A stretch of DNA of 34,696 nucleotides from an uncultured Gammaproteobacteria bacterium (GTDB lineage: Bacteria > Pseudomonadota > Gammaproteobacteria > UBA4575), in assembly GCA_937922735.1 (NCBI GenBank), contig CALAJL010000012.1, positions 1 to 34,696 on the forward strand, given 5' to 3'. Shown here piece after piece: positions 7,033 to 18,764 of the stretch (the stretch's first letter is position 1; each line of letters opens with the position of its first letter). The position numbers and the translations under genes were made by a program. The notes below the pieces were generated by a model. That model was not told where the DNA came from. It made no database searches and saw only the letters and a list, made by a program, of their open reading frames with translations.

Positions 7033-8517
7033 CTAAGGAAACACACTCACACAATAGTTGAGTAAATAATTAGGAAAGATAAATAATCCGACGATTAGTA
7101 ACCCATTTGTTGTGAGAATTGCATTAGCCATTAGTGCATTATTTTGTGTGCCTAAGCGCACCAAAAGGTCATCAAAGTAAATGTACTTGATAACTCTCAG
7201 ATAATAGAAAGCACCCACAATCGACATTATTACCGCCAATATTGCTAACCAAATAAAATCGTTATAAACCAAACTTTGCAGTACATACAGCTTGGCATAA
7301 AAACCTACTGTTAAAGGCATACCTGCCATGGAAAACATCATCAACATCATTATTATGGCTAATCGAGGATGAGACTGGTTTAAGCCTTTTAGATCAGATA
7401 GCTCATCAATATCACTGCGATTATGTTTGTTCAATAACAGCAATACACCAAATGCACCTGCCGCCATGAGCACATAAATAATGGTGTAAAATAGTGCAGA
7501 TGCATAACCAAAGTTCTCACCAGACAATAATCCAAGCAATACAAAACCTATATGAGAAATCGTTGAGTACGCCAACATGCGTTTAATGTGACTTTGCGCA
7601 ATGGCAATAATATTTCCAAACACTAAAGATAGAACCGCTAATATCATTAGCATCTGCTGCCAATCTACTACTAACTCTTGCATACCATAGCTCAATAAAC
7701 GTATTGCCATTACAAACGCTGCCAATTTTGGAGCTGTTGAAATGAATAACGTAACCGCCGTTGGTGCACCTTGATAAACATCAGGCACCCACATATGAAA
7801 AGGAACCGCACCAAACTTGAAAGCAACACCCACTACAATGAAAGTTAACGCAAAAATTAAGCCTATATTGAGTCCTTCGATATTTTCAAGATAGATATTA
7901 ATTTCTGCCAGATTTAATGAACCTGTAATGCCATACATAATTGACATTCCATACAGCAACAATCCAGAAGCAATTGCACCCAACACAAAATACTTAATTG
8001 CAGCTTCTGCAGCATCATTAGAATCTCGTATATAGGCGACTAATGCATATAAGCACAAAGACAAAAGCTCCAATCCTAAATAAATCGTTATGAAATTTTG
8101 CGCAGACGCCATCACTAACATGCCTAATGTGGCGAACAGCCCCAATATATAAAACTCCGGTCTTGAATTCTTAAGATTTAATAGATAGGGACGCGCATAG
8201 ATAAAGATCACTGCCACTGTTACACAAATGAGTACTTTAATTAACTTTGCAAGCTCATCGTGCACATACATTTCATTAAAGAGCACTACATTGGGACGAT
8301 CCATGCCACGCAATAGTAAAAACACCATGCCGGCCAGAGTTGCCAAACTAAAAACATAGGTGACATTCTCACTGTTACGTCCCGTATAAAGACTTACTAG
8401 TAATACAGTTAACGTTCCAATAAGTAATGCAATCTCAGGCATCACTACTAGAGACTTCACTAACATATTTAGCAAACCTGGAAGTGAGTCTATTGAATTT
8501 ATATCTAAGCTATCCAT
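7033..8517 (-). CDS. nuoN: NADH-quinone oxidoreductase subunit N
   Basis: The 494-residue, very hydrophobic protein is an antiporter-like proton-channel subunit of the complex I membrane arm. The motif FKFGAVPFHMWVPDVYQGAPT contains the channel-lining Lys/His region shared with MrpA/D-type antiporters, and HIKRMLAYSTISHIGF is the matching later helix. About 14 membrane helices fit the length. The first 15 residues (MDSLDINSIDSLPGL) are polar and longer than in many homologues, so an internal start is possible; no strong ribosome binding site decides it. It is the last gene of the nuo operon, 18 bases after nuoM. Confidence 0.97.
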   Translation of the reverse strand: MDSLDINSIDSLPGLLNMLVKSLVVMPEIALLIGTLTVLLVSLYTGRNSENVTYVFSLATLAGMVFLLLRGMDRPNVVLFNEMYVHDELAKLIKVLICVTVAVIFIYARPYLLNLKNSRPEFYILGLFATLGMLVMASAQNFITIYLGLELLSLCLYALVAYIRDSNDAAEAAIKYFVLGAIASGLLLYGMSIMYGITGSLNLAEINIYLENIEGLNIGLIFALTFIVVGVAFKFGAVPFHMWVPDVYQGAPTAVTLFISTAPKLAAFVMAIRLLSYGMQELVVDWQQMLMILAVLSLVFGNIIAIAQSHIKRMLAYSTISHIGFVLLGLLSGENFGYASALFYTIIYVLMAAGAFGVLLLLNKHNRSDIDELSDLKGLNQSHPRLAIIMMLMMFSMAGMPLTVGFYAKLYVLQSLVYNDFIWLAILAVIMSIVGAFYYLRVIKYIYFDDLLVRLGTQNNALMANAILTTNGLLIVGLFIFPNYLLNYCVSVFP

Positions 8518-8535
8518 TACGATTATGCTATTTTA

Positions 8536-10047
8536 TCAAGGAAGATTGGTTTGTTGTGCTTGGAACAATAGATGAGATACAGATGCATCCATCATTTCAA
8601 TCAGCGGCGCAGGCCATAACCCAATCCATAAAACGAAAAATGCAAGCACTGATAAACAGAAAAACTCACGGCCATTAATATCTTTCAACTTAGCCACTTC
8701 ATCATTACCCACTTCACCAAACACTACCCGCTTAATCATCCAAAGTGTATAGGCAGCACCAATTATTAAAGTAGTTGCCGCTAAAAACGCAAACCAAACG
8801 TTCGCTTTGAAGCTTGCCAAGATCACCATAAACTCACCAACGAACCCAGAGGTTCCTGGCAAGCCTGCATTTGCCATCGCGAACAACACAAAAAATGCTG
8901 CAAACTTTGGCATGGTATTCACCACACCACCATAATCAGCAATTTGACGACTATGCATACGGTCATACAATACGCCTACACATAAAAACATGGCGCCAGA
9001 AATAAAACCATGCGAAATCATTTGCACCATGCCACCTTGAAGTGCGAGTTCTGAATAAGAGCTGTTGTTGGCAGCCAATTTAAATATTACAAAAAAACCA
9101 AGTGTGACAAATCCCATATGTGCGATAGATGAATACGCAATTAGTTTTTTCATGTCTCTTTGCGCTAGGGCAACAAAACCGATATACACCACAGCTACCA
9201 AAGAAACCGCTATCACTAGATAGGCCAACTGATCACTTGCATAAGGCGTTATAGGAATACTAAACCTCAAAAACCCATAACCACCGACTTTCAACATAAT
9301 AGCCGCTAAAACAATCGAACCGCCCGTTGGCGCTTCCACATGAGCATCTGGCAACCAGGTATGAACTGGCCACATTGGAATTTTGACTGCAAAAGCAATA
9401 AAGAATGCTAAAAATAAAAACAGCTGTTGTGTCTCATCAAATTTAGTCAACTGTAATGATGCAATCTCAAAGGTTCCAGCATATAGATACATATAAATGA
9501 GTGCGATTAACAGAAACACTGAACCAAAGAATGTATATAAAAAGAATTTTATGGTTGCATAGACTCTTCTCGGGCCACCCCACATGCCAATGATTAAAAA
9601 CATTGGAATCAACATACCTTCAAAGAAGATGTAAAAAAGAATAGCGTCTAAGGCACAGAAAACTCCTATCATTAAACCTTCTAGAATAAGAAAAGCCGCT
9701 AAATATTCGGTAATGCGATCGCGAGCTAACTCCCAAGCTGCAATGATAACCAATACTGTGATCACTGTAGTAAGCAAAATTAAAGGCACCGCAATTCCAT
9801 CCACGCCTAATGCATAATAAATATTAAACGCATTAATCCATGGGATTTGCTCATAGAACTGCATCGCATATTGGCTACCGTCAAAGCCACGCATCAAAAC
9901 GATACTTACACCCAGCGTAGCCAGTGCAATACATACAGAAAACCACTTTGCAAAATCGATAGAGATCTTTTTAGCGACCAATACCAAAATGCCGCCAATA
10001 ATTGGCAGCCAGATTAATATGCTTAGAATAGGTAAAGAATTAAACAT
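8536..10047 (-). CDS. nuoM: NADH-quinone oxidoreductase subunit M
   Basis: The second antiporter-like proton-channel subunit, 503 residues with about 14 predicted helices. KIPMWPVHTWLPDAHVEAPT is the family signature around the broken helix and key lysine, the conserved glutamate lies upstream in FYIFFEGMLIPMFLIIG, and MKKLIAYSSIAHMGF is typical. It starts with ATG 5 bases after the nuoL stop, with AGGTG upstream inside the end of nuoL, so translation is probably coupled. Confidence 0.98.
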   Translation of the reverse strand: MFNSLPILSILIWLPIIGGILVLVAKKISIDFAKWFSVCIALATLGVSIVLMRGFDGSQYAMQFYEQIPWINAFNIYYALGVDGIAVPLILLTTVITVLVIIAAWELARDRITEYLAAFLILEGLMIGVFCALDAILFYIFFEGMLIPMFLIIGMWGGPRRVYATIKFFLYTFFGSVFLLIALIYMYLYAGTFEIASLQLTKFDETQQLFLFLAFFIAFAVKIPMWPVHTWLPDAHVEAPTGGSIVLAAIMLKVGGYGFLRFSIPITPYASDQLAYLVIAVSLVAVVYIGFVALAQRDMKKLIAYSSIAHMGFVTLGFFVIFKLAANNSSYSELALQGGMVQMISHGFISGAMFLCVGVLYDRMHSRQIADYGGVVNTMPKFAAFFVLFAMANAGLPGTSGFVGEFMVILASFKANVWFAFLAATTLIIGAAYTLWMIKRVVFGEVGNDEVAKLKDINGREFFCLSVLAFFVLWIGLWPAPLIEMMDASVSHLLFQAQQTNLP

Positions 10048-10052
10048 AGCGA

Positions 10053-11999
10053 TTATTGTAGAAACACCTTACTTAATAAGATCAATAATCCAATAATCAT
10101 GGCGAAAGCATAATGGTACAAATAACCAGTTTGCAGATTCCTAACTTTTGCAGAAAACCAATTAATAACCTTAGCAGAGCCATTAACGACCAAACCATCT
10201 ATCAACAATCGATCACCAAAAGAATCACAAAAAGCACCGATCTTGCGAGAGCCATTTGCAAAGAACATTTGATATAGCTCATCAACACCATATTTATTAG
10301 CTAGCACTTTATAAGGGATATGCAATTTTTGCTTTAAAATCTCAGGCAGTTGCGGTTGTTTTAGATACAAGAACCAAGCACAGAAGATTCCTGCAAAAGC
10401 TAAATACACTGCATAACCTTGAAATGCATGAGTAACAAAAGACCATAATCCATGATAATGCTCACTAAGTTTTGCAACTGCCTGATGATGCTCCGCTACA
10501 AATATACTTTGAGCAAAGTAGTCACCAAACACGAACGACCCAATAAATAAGCCCGCAAACACAGATGGAATCGCTAACAGAATAAGCGGAATAGTAATGA
10601 CTTTGGGTGATTCTTTTACATGTTCTTCGGTATGCTTATCCATGCGCGATTCGCCATGAAACACCAAGAATAATAATCGGAACGAATAAAATGCCGTTAC
10701 AAATACTCCGGCCAACACTAACCAATATGCAAACTCTGCCGCAGGTAAATTTGAATAGTGCACGGCTTCTATAATTGAATCTTTAGAAAAGAAACCGGAG
10801 AAACCTGGGAAACCTATTAATGCCAAGGTACCAATAAACGCTGTCCAATAAGTAATGGGCATATACTTACGTAAACCACCCATGTTACGCATATCTTGCT
10901 CGTGATGTAATGCAACAATCACAGAACCCGCGCCTAAAAATAGCAATGCCTTAAAGAAGGCATGAGTAAAGAGATGGAAAATTGCAATTGAATACGCTGA
11001 CGCACCTAAAGCAACCGTCATGTAACCCAATTGAGACAATGTAGAATAGGCAACCACACGTTTTATATCATTCTGCACAATACCTACCAGCCCCATGAAA
11101 AAGGCCGTAATGGCACCAATAACTAGAATCACATTTAGTGCCGTATCGCTTAACTCAAATAACGGAGACATGCGCGCGACCATAAAGATACCTGCAGTCA
11201 CCATAGTGGCAGCATGAATCAATGCAGATATAGGGGTGGGGCCTTCCATAGAATCCGGCAACCAAACATGCAGCGGTACTTGGGCAGATTTACCCATTGC
11301 TCCTACAAATAACAACAGACAAATTACCGTCATAACAGGCCAATGAATGTTTTCTGTAATCGTAAAGGTCTGTGCATTTATCAACGGCGCTTGTGAAAAT
11401 ACAGATTGATAATCTAATGTATTAAAAACTGCTAAAACTGCACCAATACCTAACAAAAATCCGAAGTCACCTACCCGGTTAACTAAAAATGCCTTCATAT
11501 TGGCAAATATTGCACTATCCCTTGTATACCAAAAGCCAATCAATAAATATGAAACTAATCCTACTGCCTCCCAACCAAAGAATAATTGCAAAAAGTTGTT
11601 TGCCATTACTAGCATCAACATAGAGAAGGTAAACAATGAGATATAAGAAAAGAACCTCTGATAACCAGGATCTTCATGCATGTAACCAATAGTGTAGATA
11701 TGCACCATTAATGACACAAAGGTCACCACTACCATCATCGTTACAGTAAGTGGATCAATCAGGAAACCGATTTTAAAACTGAAATCTCCTAGCGTTAACC
11801 ATTCATACACATCAATGTTGTATGAAGCTTGATCAAAAATGACTTGTTTAAAAACGAACAAACTTAAAAGAAAAGAAATACCTACCCCAAGTATTGTTAA
11901 CCAGTGTGAGCCGCTCCTACCAATCTTCTTACCATACAAACCCGTAATAATAGAGGCTATTAATGGTGCCAGAACTATTGTTAAACAAAGTGCTTTCAT
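10053..11999 (-). CDS. nuoL: NADH-quinone oxidoreductase subunit L
   Basis: The largest antiporter-like subunit (648 residues), at the far end of the membrane arm. GKSAQVPLHVWLPDSMEGPT is the diagnostic channel motif. DIKRVVAYSTLSQLGYM and FFKALLFLGAGSVI follow, and a C-terminal extension of more than 100 residues would supply the long lateral helix that runs along NuoM and NuoN. The length fits the family, and the region around FLVFHGESRMDKHTEEHVKE is the usual polar loop. It lies 11 bases after nuoK. Confidence 0.98.
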   Translation of the reverse strand: MKALCLTIVLAPLIASIITGLYGKKIGRSGSHWLTILGVGISFLLSLFVFKQVIFDQASYNIDVYEWLTLGDFSFKIGFLIDPLTVTMMVVVTFVSLMVHIYTIGYMHEDPGYQRFFSYISLFTFSMLMLVMANNFLQLFFGWEAVGLVSYLLIGFWYTRDSAIFANMKAFLVNRVGDFGFLLGIGAVLAVFNTLDYQSVFSQAPLINAQTFTITENIHWPVMTVICLLLFVGAMGKSAQVPLHVWLPDSMEGPTPISALIHAATMVTAGIFMVARMSPLFELSDTALNVILVIGAITAFFMGLVGIVQNDIKRVVAYSTLSQLGYMTVALGASAYSIAIFHLFTHAFFKALLFLGAGSVIVALHHEQDMRNMGGLRKYMPITYWTAFIGTLALIGFPGFSGFFSKDSIIEAVHYSNLPAAEFAYWLVLAGVFVTAFYSFRLLFLVFHGESRMDKHTEEHVKESPKVITIPLILLAIPSVFAGLFIGSFVFGDYFAQSIFVAEHHQAVAKLSEHYHGLWSFVTHAFQGYAVYLAFAGIFCAWFLYLKQPQLPEILKQKLHIPYKVLANKYGVDELYQMFFANGSRKIGAFCDSFGDRLLIDGLVVNGSAKVINWFSAKVRNLQTGYLYHYAFAMIIGLLILLSKVFLQ

Positions 12000-12010
12000 T
12001 TCTGCTTTGA

Positions 12011-12316
12011 TTAACCCTTCAAGTTATCTATGTCTTGCACATTTATCGTAGATCGATTTCGGTATAAGACAACTAATATAGCCAAACCAATAGCCGCTTC
12101 CGCAGCCGCCACAGTAAGAATAAAAAACACAAATACCTGGCCCGCCAAATCATCCAGGTAATACGAAAATGCTACGAAATTCATATTTACTGCTAACAAC
12201 ATTAATTCAATTGCCATTAGCAATAAAATTACGTTCTTTCGATTAAGAAAGATGCCTGCAATACTAAGCGAAAATAGAATTGCGCCAAGCACAAGGAAAT
12301 GTGTCAGTGTAATCAT
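12011..12316 (-). CDS. nuoK: NADH-quinone oxidoreductase subunit K
   Basis: A 101-residue protein with three membrane helices, homologous to MrpC. The second helix carries a conserved glutamate ([15 protein letters not shown]) that takes part in the proton path of the membrane arm; a second one lies in [13 protein letters not shown]. The length equals the usual bacterial NuoK. It sits between nuoJ and nuoL as in nearly all nuo operons. Confidence 0.98.
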   Translation of the reverse strand: MITLTHFLVLGAILFSLSIAGIFLNRKNVILLLMAIELMLLAVNMNFVAFSYYLDDLAGQVFVFFILTVAAAEAAIGLAILVVLYRNRSTINVQDIDNLKG

Positions 12317-12359
12317 TTTTAATTTTTATTTACTTTCCAAACTGGATTTATTTCTTTTT

Positions 12360-12947
12360 TTATTCTCTATCTAGATCCGCTAAACGAACACGGTCTTTTC
12401 TTTTCACACTTATCTGATTATGCGGACTTTGCTGTTTAGATGCTGCTCGTTTACGCATAGTCAATGTAATCGCTGCAATTATAGCTACCAATAAAATCAC
12501 GCCTGCGATTTCAAATGGGTATACATACTCTGTATATAGCAACTTACCTAGTTCTTGCGTATTACTATAATCAGCAGCTTTTGCATTGGGTTGCACGTGC
12601 TCAAAAGTAGACTTACTTAGAATAATGATCATTTCAGCCGCCATTACTGCACCGACTAGTAAACCAACAGGCAAGTACTTGGCATATCCAGCACGCATTT
12701 TCGCAATATTGATATCAAGCATCATGACAACGAACAAAAACAATACCATCACCGCACCGACATACACTAATATCAACGCAATGCCTAAAAATTCAGCCTC
12801 GAGCAACAGCCAAAGTGCACCACTTGTAAAAAAAGCCAACACTAAAAATAATGCAGCATGCACAGGATTACGCACTGTAATCATGGCAAGTGCAGATAAC
12901 ACTAATATTCCTGAAAAGAAATAAAAAACGGTAGTTTGGATCAGCAT
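12360..12947 (-). CDS. nuoJ: NADH-quinone oxidoreductase subunit J
   Basis: A membrane subunit of 195 residues with five predicted helices, next to the E-channel. The signature VYVGAVMVLFLFVVMMLDI is the helix with a pi-bulge that rearranges during coupling. The C-terminus (about 165-195) is a hydrophilic, mostly basic tail, KRAASKQQSPHNQ onward, which varies among species. It is followed by nuoK after 43 bases and preceded by a 60-base gap to nuoI. Confidence 0.97.
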   Translation of the reverse strand: MLIQTTVFYFFSGILVLSALAMITVRNPVHAALFLVLAFFTSGALWLLLEAEFLGIALILVYVGAVMVLFLFVVMMLDINIAKMRAGYAKYLPVGLLVGAVMAAEMIIILSKSTFEHVQPNAKAADYSNTQELGKLLYTEYVYPFEIAGVILLVAIIAAITLTMRKRAASKQQSPHNQISVKRKDRVRLADLDRE

Positions 12948-13007
12948 TTAAAAATTATTCTAATTTATTATGTTTATTAATTATCAAACAGGCTTTTGAA
13001 TTTGGCA

Positions 13008-13496
13008 TTATCTATATGGTGCATCGACTTGACGATCTGACGCAATTTGATCTTCATATTTTGCACCCACTTCCAACAACATATCTTTCGTCATTACTTG
13101 TTGGCCACGTTCAAAAAATGCATATTCAAACACCCTGGTTTCCACTATTGCATCAACCGGGCAGGCTTCTTCACAAAATCCACAATACACACACTTAAAC
13201 AAATCAATATCATAACGCGTTGTTCTTCTACTCCCATCCTCACGCTCTTCACTATCTATAGTTATTGCCAATGCGGGACATACTGCTTCACATAATTTGC
13301 AACCGATACAGCGTTCCTCTCCACTAGGGTATCGACGTAAAGCATGCAAACCGCGAAACCTTGGTGATTGTGGTGTCTTCTCTTCAGGATACTGAACTGT
13401 AAACTTTTTAGTGGTAAACCGCTTACCCGTTAAGCTCATGCCTTTCAATAATTCAAATAGCGTGAAGCTTTTTATGACGTTAAATAGTGCTTTCAT
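13008..13496 (-). CDS. nuoI: NADH-quinone oxidoreductase subunit I
   Basis: A ferredoxin-like subunit with two [4Fe-4S] clusters (N6a and N6b) that passes electrons toward NuoB. The two binding motifs are [12 protein letters not shown] and [12 protein letters not shown], all eight cysteines present (63, 66, 69, 73 and 102, 105, 108, 112). The ORF track starts at a TTG overlapping the nuoH stop. I prefer the ATG two bases after that stop, giving 162 residues, the usual length. An N-terminal amphipathic helix ([16 protein letters not shown]) anchors it to the membrane arm. Confidence 0.98.
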   Translation of the reverse strand: MKALFNVIKSFTLFELLKGMSLTGKRFTTKKFTVQYPEEKTPQSPRFRGLHALRRYPSGEERCIGCKLCEAVCPALAITIDSEEREDGSRRTTRYDIDLFKCVYCGFCEEACPVDAIVETRVFEYAFFERGQQVMTKDMLLEVGAKYEDQIASDRQVDAPYR

Positions 13497-13498
13497 AT

Positions 13499-14551
13499 TC
13501 AATCAAACCAAGGTGATACTTGAAAATAAAGCAGCACACCTTCAACAAAAATCCATATTAGTGTAACCGGCAACAACACTTTCCAGCCCAATCGCATAAT
13601 TTGATCATAACGATAGCGTGGGAATGTCGCTCGGAACCAAAGAAAGCAAAATATAAATAAACAGGTTTTAGCAATAAACATGTGAGGCCCATGCCCAAGC
13701 AACGCACCTAAGTACGGCACAGTAAACCAGCTTTCTGGAAAAGGACTTAGCCAACCACCCAAAAAGAGTAATGCAGTTAATGCCGAGATGAGAATGATGT
13801 TGGCATATTCCGCCAAGAAGAATAACGCAAACCCCATACCTGAATATTCAACATGAAATCCTGCAACAATTTCTGACTCACCTTCAACCACATCAAATGG
13901 CGCGCGATTCGTTTCTGCTACACCTGCAATTAAATAGGTTATAAACAAAGGAAACAACGGCAACCAATACCAATGAAGAATGCCACCTTGTTGCTCATTA
14001 ATGATATCGCCCAAATTTAGACTACCACTAGCCATTAACACTCCAACTAGCGCAAAGCCCATGGCAATTTCATACGAGACAATTTGTGCTGCACACCGTA
14101 ATGCCCCCAACAAAGCATACTTTGAATTAGAAGCCCATCCTGCAACCACTACACCATAGACACCTAACGACGTCATGGCTAACAGGTATAACAAACCCGC
14201 ATTAATATCTGCAAAATTCCAGCCATCAGCAAAAGGTATTACCGCCCAGGCTGCTAATGCAGGAATCATAGAAAGTAATGGCGCAATACGAAATAAGAAA
14301 CGATCTGCATCATTTGGCAATATCATTTCTTTAAACATTAATTTTAATGCATCGGCAATGGGCTGCCCAAATCCTTTCGGTCCGACTCTATTAGGACCTA
14401 TACGCACCTGCATAAAACCAATAACTTTACGTTCAGCCAACGTTACATACGCCACACATCCGAATAACACCAACACAAACACAAACATATATACCGTCAT
14501 CAACACAATCGGAGGAATGACGGAAATAATGTTTTGTACCCAATCAAACAT
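13499..14551 (-). CDS. nuoH: NADH-quinone oxidoreductase subunit H
   Basis: The membrane subunit that forms much of the quinone-binding chamber with NuoB and NuoD; 350 residues, about eight helices. Conserved stretches are [44 protein letters not shown] (acidic loop of the E-channel/quinone site) and [17 protein letters not shown]. It starts with an ATG that overlaps the nuoG stop by 8 bases (ATGTTTGA), showing tight coupling. Confidence 0.98.
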   Translation of the reverse strand: MFDWVQNIISVIPPIVLMTVYMFVFVLVLFGCVAYVTLAERKVIGFMQVRIGPNRVGPKGFGQPIADALKLMFKEMILPNDADRFLFRIAPLLSMIPALAAWAVIPFADGWNFADINAGLLYLLAMTSLGVYGVVVAGWASNSKYALLGALRCAAQIVSYEIAMGFALVGVLMASGSLNLGDIINEQQGGILHWYWLPLFPLFITYLIAGVAETNRAPFDVVEGESEIVAGFHVEYSGMGFALFFLAEYANIILISALTALLFLGGWLSPFPESWFTVPYLGALLGHGPHMFIAKTCLFIFCFLWFRATFPRYRYDQIMRLGWKVLLPVTLIWIFVEGVLLYFQVSPWFD

Positions 14552-16919
14552 TCGCAGTCCTTTGTATTTCTACCGGCGCAATGGCATCACCCAAAGAGTC
14601 TGTTTGTGTTGAGCTCTTTTGCACCCAAATACAATTATCAGAAATATTTTCATCTATACGTAAAGGCAAGGTAACTTCTTGCTTACCTTGAACTACACGT
14701 ACAACTTTTTCATCCTGCATATCAAGAAGTTTTGCCTGATTATTGGATATCGCTACATGATTTGGTTGATCCTCCACTGCCTGTTGCAATGATGTAGCAC
14801 GACGCACAATATTATCTACTGCATAGATAGGGGTATCTGAAACACGAAATATTTTATTAGTATCTGATTCGAGATTCACATGATCATAGTTTTTCAGATA
14901 GCTTGTTATAGCCACTTCGTCAGAAAATAATTGCTTAACTTCATCTCTAATCTGCTCACTAGTTTGGTATTGCACATTTTCAAAACCTAATTTATTAGCT
15001 AAAACTCGCAGAACTTTCCATGCGGGACGTGCTTCACCAGGCGCTGACACGGCTTTACCAACACTTTGCCAATGACCTGTTGTATTCACGAAGGTCCCAT
15101 CTGTTTCTGCAAAAGTAGCAATTGGTAATATTACATCTGCATATAACTGAACTTGCTCATTATCGAACGGCGTTAGCGCAACAACAAAATCTGCTGCTTG
15201 TATAGCCTCTAACACAACAGGTGAGTTTGCAAAGTCAAACTCTGGCTCCAAATTAAGTAAGACATATACTTTTCTTGGAGTAGCAAACATTTCTGCCGAA
15301 TTTAAACCTCTTATATTACTCTCAACACCGGCAGGTAATCTATGTGGAAGCACACCTGACAACCATGCACCTACCGTATTACCTGAACGCGCAAGTAATC
15401 CAAAATTAGAGTGGGTGGCGTTTGCAATAAAGTTGCTTAATGCGCGAAGCGCTGATGCTTGAGGGTGACTATCAGCTATCGCTCCAAACATCACACTCGA
15501 TTGCTTAGCATTCTTTAATGAATTAAATATATTTTTTGCATGTTCAGAAACAGAAGCACTAGCAACGATACTTTTTAGCTCCGAAGGCAAGTCACTCAAA
15601 GTGTCTGAGCACTTGGCTATTTCTGCTAATGCGGTAAGCCATTGCTGAGGCGCTAAATTCCAGGTGAATTGGCTAGCAAAATGAAAATCATAATTTTGAG
15701 CGTTTATCGAATTTACTTTACACCCACTCAAACCAGCCTTACGTATGCGATGCGCCAGCATTGGCTGCTCCAAACGGATATTACTTCCCACCAAAAGTAT
15801 ACTTTCGTTATCTTCAATCGATTTTATAGATTGCCCTAGGTAAGGAAACAATGGCATAGCATCTTGATCTGTGAAATCATGTTGCTGTGTGCGATGGTCG
15901 ATATTATTCACACCCAGTTGACGGAATACTTTCTGTAATAAATACAACTCTTCTAATGTTGAATGTGGCGCTGCTAATACGCCTATATCATCTGCTTGAT
16001 GCTGTTTAAGTTTTTCTGCAACCAATGACAACGAAGCATCCCAGTCGCTCACACACCAACCTTGGTCAGTTTTCATCATAGGATGAGATGCACGCTCAAT
16101 TGAATTCAAACCTTCATAACTAAATCGATCTCTATCTGAAATCCAAGTTTCATTGATCTCATCATTTTCACGCGGCACAACACGCATTACTTGATTACGA
16201 AGTGTGTGCAAATACACATTCGAGCCAACACTGTCATGCGGTATTACACTTGCAGATTGCATCATTTCCCATGCACGCGCAGACATTCGAGAAGGCTTTG
16301 CATTAAGTGCGCCAACAGGACAAACATCAATAACATTGCCTGACAATTCAGAGCTCAGAGATTTTTCGACATACGTGCCAATCTCCATGAACTCACCGCG
16401 ACCTGTAGCACCTAACTCACTAATTCCGGCAATTTCTGTACCAAATCGAACACAGCGTGTGCAATGAATACATCGCGTCATATCAGTAGACACTAGTGGG
16501 CCAAGTTCCTTATCTGGCACCACACGTTTACGTTCGGTATAGCGAGAAATACTATTCCCATAACCCATGGCAACATCTTGTAATTCACATTCACCACCCT
16601 GATCGCATACCGGACAATCAAGCGGATGGTTAATTAACAAAAATTCCATCGTCCCCTGTTGAGCATCTAATGCTAATGGAGACTTTGTATATACTTTCAT
16701 GCCCTCCATTACAGGCGTTGCACAGGCTGGTAATGGTTTAGGGGCTTTCTCAACTTCTACCATACACATACGGCAATTTGCAGCGACTGATAATTTCTTG
16801 TGATAACAAAAGCGAGGTACATCAACATCATGCTGATCAGTAACTTCGATAAGCATTGCACCTTTTCGTGCAGTGACTTCCTTATCGTTAATAAATATTT
16901 GTACAGTTTCTTCAGACAT
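14544..16919 (-). CDS. nuoG: NADH-quinone oxidoreductase subunit G
   Basis: The large Fe-S subunit of the peripheral arm, 791 residues. Ligands read directly: a [2Fe-2S] set C38, C49, C52, C66; the His-ligated N5 set H98, C102, C105, C111; and N4 set C150, C153, C156, C200. The following molybdopterin-oxidoreductase-like domain has no CxxCxxxC motif near residue 225 ([13 protein letters not shown] there), so the extra N7 cluster of E. coli NuoG is absent, as in mitochondrial-type enzymes. It follows nuoF by 16 bases. Confidence 0.98.
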   Translation of the reverse strand: MSEETVQIFINDKEVTARKGAMLIEVTDQHDVDVPRFCYHKKLSVAANCRMCMVEVEKAPKPLPACATPVMEGMKVYTKSPLALDAQQGTMEFLLINHPLDCPVCDQGGECELQDVAMGYGNSISRYTERKRVVPDKELGPLVSTDMTRCIHCTRCVRFGTEIAGISELGATGRGEFMEIGTYVEKSLSSELSGNVIDVCPVGALNAKPSRMSARAWEMMQSASVIPHDSVGSNVYLHTLRNQVMRVVPRENDEINETWISDRDRFSYEGLNSIERASHPMMKTDQGWCVSDWDASLSLVAEKLKQHQADDIGVLAAPHSTLEELYLLQKVFRQLGVNNIDHRTQQHDFTDQDAMPLFPYLGQSIKSIEDNESILLVGSNIRLEQPMLAHRIRKAGLSGCKVNSINAQNYDFHFASQFTWNLAPQQWLTALAEIAKCSDTLSDLPSELKSIVASASVSEHAKNIFNSLKNAKQSSVMFGAIADSHPQASALRALSNFIANATHSNFGLLARSGNTVGAWLSGVLPHRLPAGVESNIRGLNSAEMFATPRKVYVLLNLEPEFDFANSPVVLEAIQAADFVVALTPFDNEQVQLYADVILPIATFAETDGTFVNTTGHWQSVGKAVSAPGEARPAWKVLRVLANKLGFENVQYQTSEQIRDEVKQLFSDEVAITSYLKNYDHVNLESDTNKIFRVSDTPIYAVDNIVRRATSLQQAVEDQPNHVAISNNQAKLLDMQDEKVVRVVQGKQEVTLPLRIDENISDNCIWVQKSSTQTDSLGDAIAPVEIQRTANV

Positions 16920-16935
16920 TAATGATTACCAGTTC

Positions 16936-18234
16936 TCACGCTGCATCTTTTTGTTTGTTAACTTCCAAAATACTACAGCCATGTTCAATATAATGCGCAA
17001 ATTCGTGTCGATAATGTTTAATAAAACTATGCACAGGCATCGCAGCTGCATCACCCAATGCACAAATTGTTCTACCTTCAATTTTAGTCGCGACATCATC
17101 TAGCTTATCGATATCTTCTGACTGACCTTCTCCTTGTACTATTCGGCATAACATTCGATACAACCAACCGGTACCTTCTCTACATGGCGTGCATTGGCCA
17201 CATGATTCTGAAAAATAAAAACGCGATATACGTTGCAAGACCTTTACCATATCGGTTGAGTCATCCATCACAACCACTGCACCAGAACCTAATAGCGAAC
17301 CTGCAGCTGTAATCGATTCATAATCCATGTTTGTGCTCATCATGATTTCACCCGGTAATACCGGCACAGAAGATCCTCCAGGGATCACTGCTTTTAACTT
17401 TGCGCCATTGCGCACACCACCCGCTAATTCAAGTAATTCTGAGAACGGTATGCCAAGTGGCACTTCAAAGTTGCCTGGCTTATTTACATGACCGGAAACA
17501 GAAAAACATTTCGTGCCACCACTTTTTTCAACCCCCATAGAAGCAAACCATTCTGCACCTTGACGCATTATGCTAGGCACAGACGCAAAAGTTTCTGTGT
17601 TATTGACCGTGGTAGGCTTTCCATATAGGCCTACATTCGCAGGAAAGGGAGGCTTAAAGCGAGGCTGCCCTTTTTTCCCTTCAAGTGATTCCAATAAAGC
17701 AGTTTCTTCACCGCAAATATAAGCACCCGCACCCAAGGTATCGTACAAATTAAAAGTAAAGTTAGAACCAAATATATTTTCACCCAAATAACCTGCAGCG
17801 TAAGCTTCATCTAATGCTTGCTTAAACCTTATATATGGTTCATCTAAAAACTCACCACGCAGATAGTTATAGCCAGCAGTTAGACGCATTGCATATGCAG
17901 CAATAGCCATACCTTCAATTACTGAATGAGGGTTAAATCTTAAAATATCACGATCTTTACACGTACCTGGCTCAGACTCATCTGAATTACACACCACATA
18001 ACTTTGAATCTCTGGATTGCGTGGCATAAAACTCCACTTCAAACCAGTAGGAAACCCTGCGCCACCGCGACCTCGCAATCCCGATGCTTTGATTTGTTCA
18101 ATAACATCATCAGGCGAGATATTTTCACGCAGAATTTTTTCCCACGCTTTATAACCGCCGACACTGATATAATTTTCCAACGTCCACGGCTGGTCAAATT
18201 GTAAGGTTTGGTAACAAACGTTATTTATTTGCAT
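16936..18234 (-). CDS. nuoF: NADH-quinone oxidoreductase subunit F
   Basis: The NADH- and FMN-binding subunit, where electrons enter complex I. The 432-residue protein shows the NADH/FMN glycine-rich motif [16 protein letters not shown] near residue 53 and the N3 [4Fe-4S] motif [12 protein letters not shown], with ligands C345, C348, C351 and a fourth at C391. Length and order match the family. It lies 20 bases after nuoE. Confidence 0.98.
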   Translation of the reverse strand: MQINNVCYQTLQFDQPWTLENYISVGGYKAWEKILRENISPDDVIEQIKASGLRGRGGAGFPTGLKWSFMPRNPEIQSYVVCNSDESEPGTCKDRDILRFNPHSVIEGMAIAAYAMRLTAGYNYLRGEFLDEPYIRFKQALDEAYAAGYLGENIFGSNFTFNLYDTLGAGAYICGEETALLESLEGKKGQPRFKPPFPANVGLYGKPTTVNNTETFASVPSIMRQGAEWFASMGVEKSGGTKCFSVSGHVNKPGNFEVPLGIPFSELLELAGGVRNGAKLKAVIPGGSSVPVLPGEIMMSTNMDYESITAAGSLLGSGAVVVMDDSTDMVKVLQRISRFYFSESCGQCTPCREGTGWLYRMLCRIVQGEGQSEDIDKLDDVATKIEGRTICALGDAAAMPVHSFIKHYRHEFAHYIEHGCSILEVNKQKDAA

Positions 18235-18254
18235 AACTTATTCAGTTAAATAAT

Positions 18255-18764
18255 CTAATTTTTATGACCTAATTCTTTTAAAATCAGATCTACTTTTTCG
18301 ATAGTTAAATTTTCTTTGTATACATGATTCACCTGCATCATAGGTGCACCACAACATCCGGCCAAACATTCTTCTTCCTGCTTTAAATAAAATTTACCAT
18401 CCGGTGTACTCTCACCTAAATCAATGCCCAATGTATTTTTTAAATGATCTATAATTTCATCAGAGCCACGTAGCATGCAAGATAAATTAGTACATACTGA
18501 AATCGTATGCTTGCCAACGGGTTGCAACTCAAACATAGAATAAAACGAGGCAACTTCGTACACTGCAATAGCTGGTAATTCTAAATATTCTGCAATCGCA
18601 TCCATCTTTTCTACTGGCAAGTAACCTTCTTCATGCTGTAATGCGCGCAAAGCACCAAGCACTGCGGATTGTTTTTGATCTACAGGGTATCGCGAAATCC
18701 AATCATCAATCTCACTTAACAAATGCTCAGATAGAATTGATTTCTTGTTAGAGACTTGAGTCAT
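18255..18764 (-). CDS. nuoE: NADH-quinone oxidoreductase subunit E
   Basis: A thioredoxin-fold subunit that carries the [2Fe-2S] cluster N1a; 169 residues. The four ligands are visible as C91 and C96 (CTNLSC) and C133 and C137 (CLAGC). Its ATG overlaps the nuoD stop in an ATGA. In complex I it pairs with NuoF next to the FMN site. Confidence 0.98.
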   Translation of the reverse strand: MTQVSNKKSILSEHLLSEIDDWISRYPVDQKQSAVLGALRALQHEEGYLPVEKMDAIAEYLELPAIAVYEVASFYSMFELQPVGKHTISVCTNLSCMLRGSDEIIDHLKNTLGIDLGESTPDGKFYLKQEEECLAGCCGAPMMQVNHVYKENLTIEKVDLILKELGHKN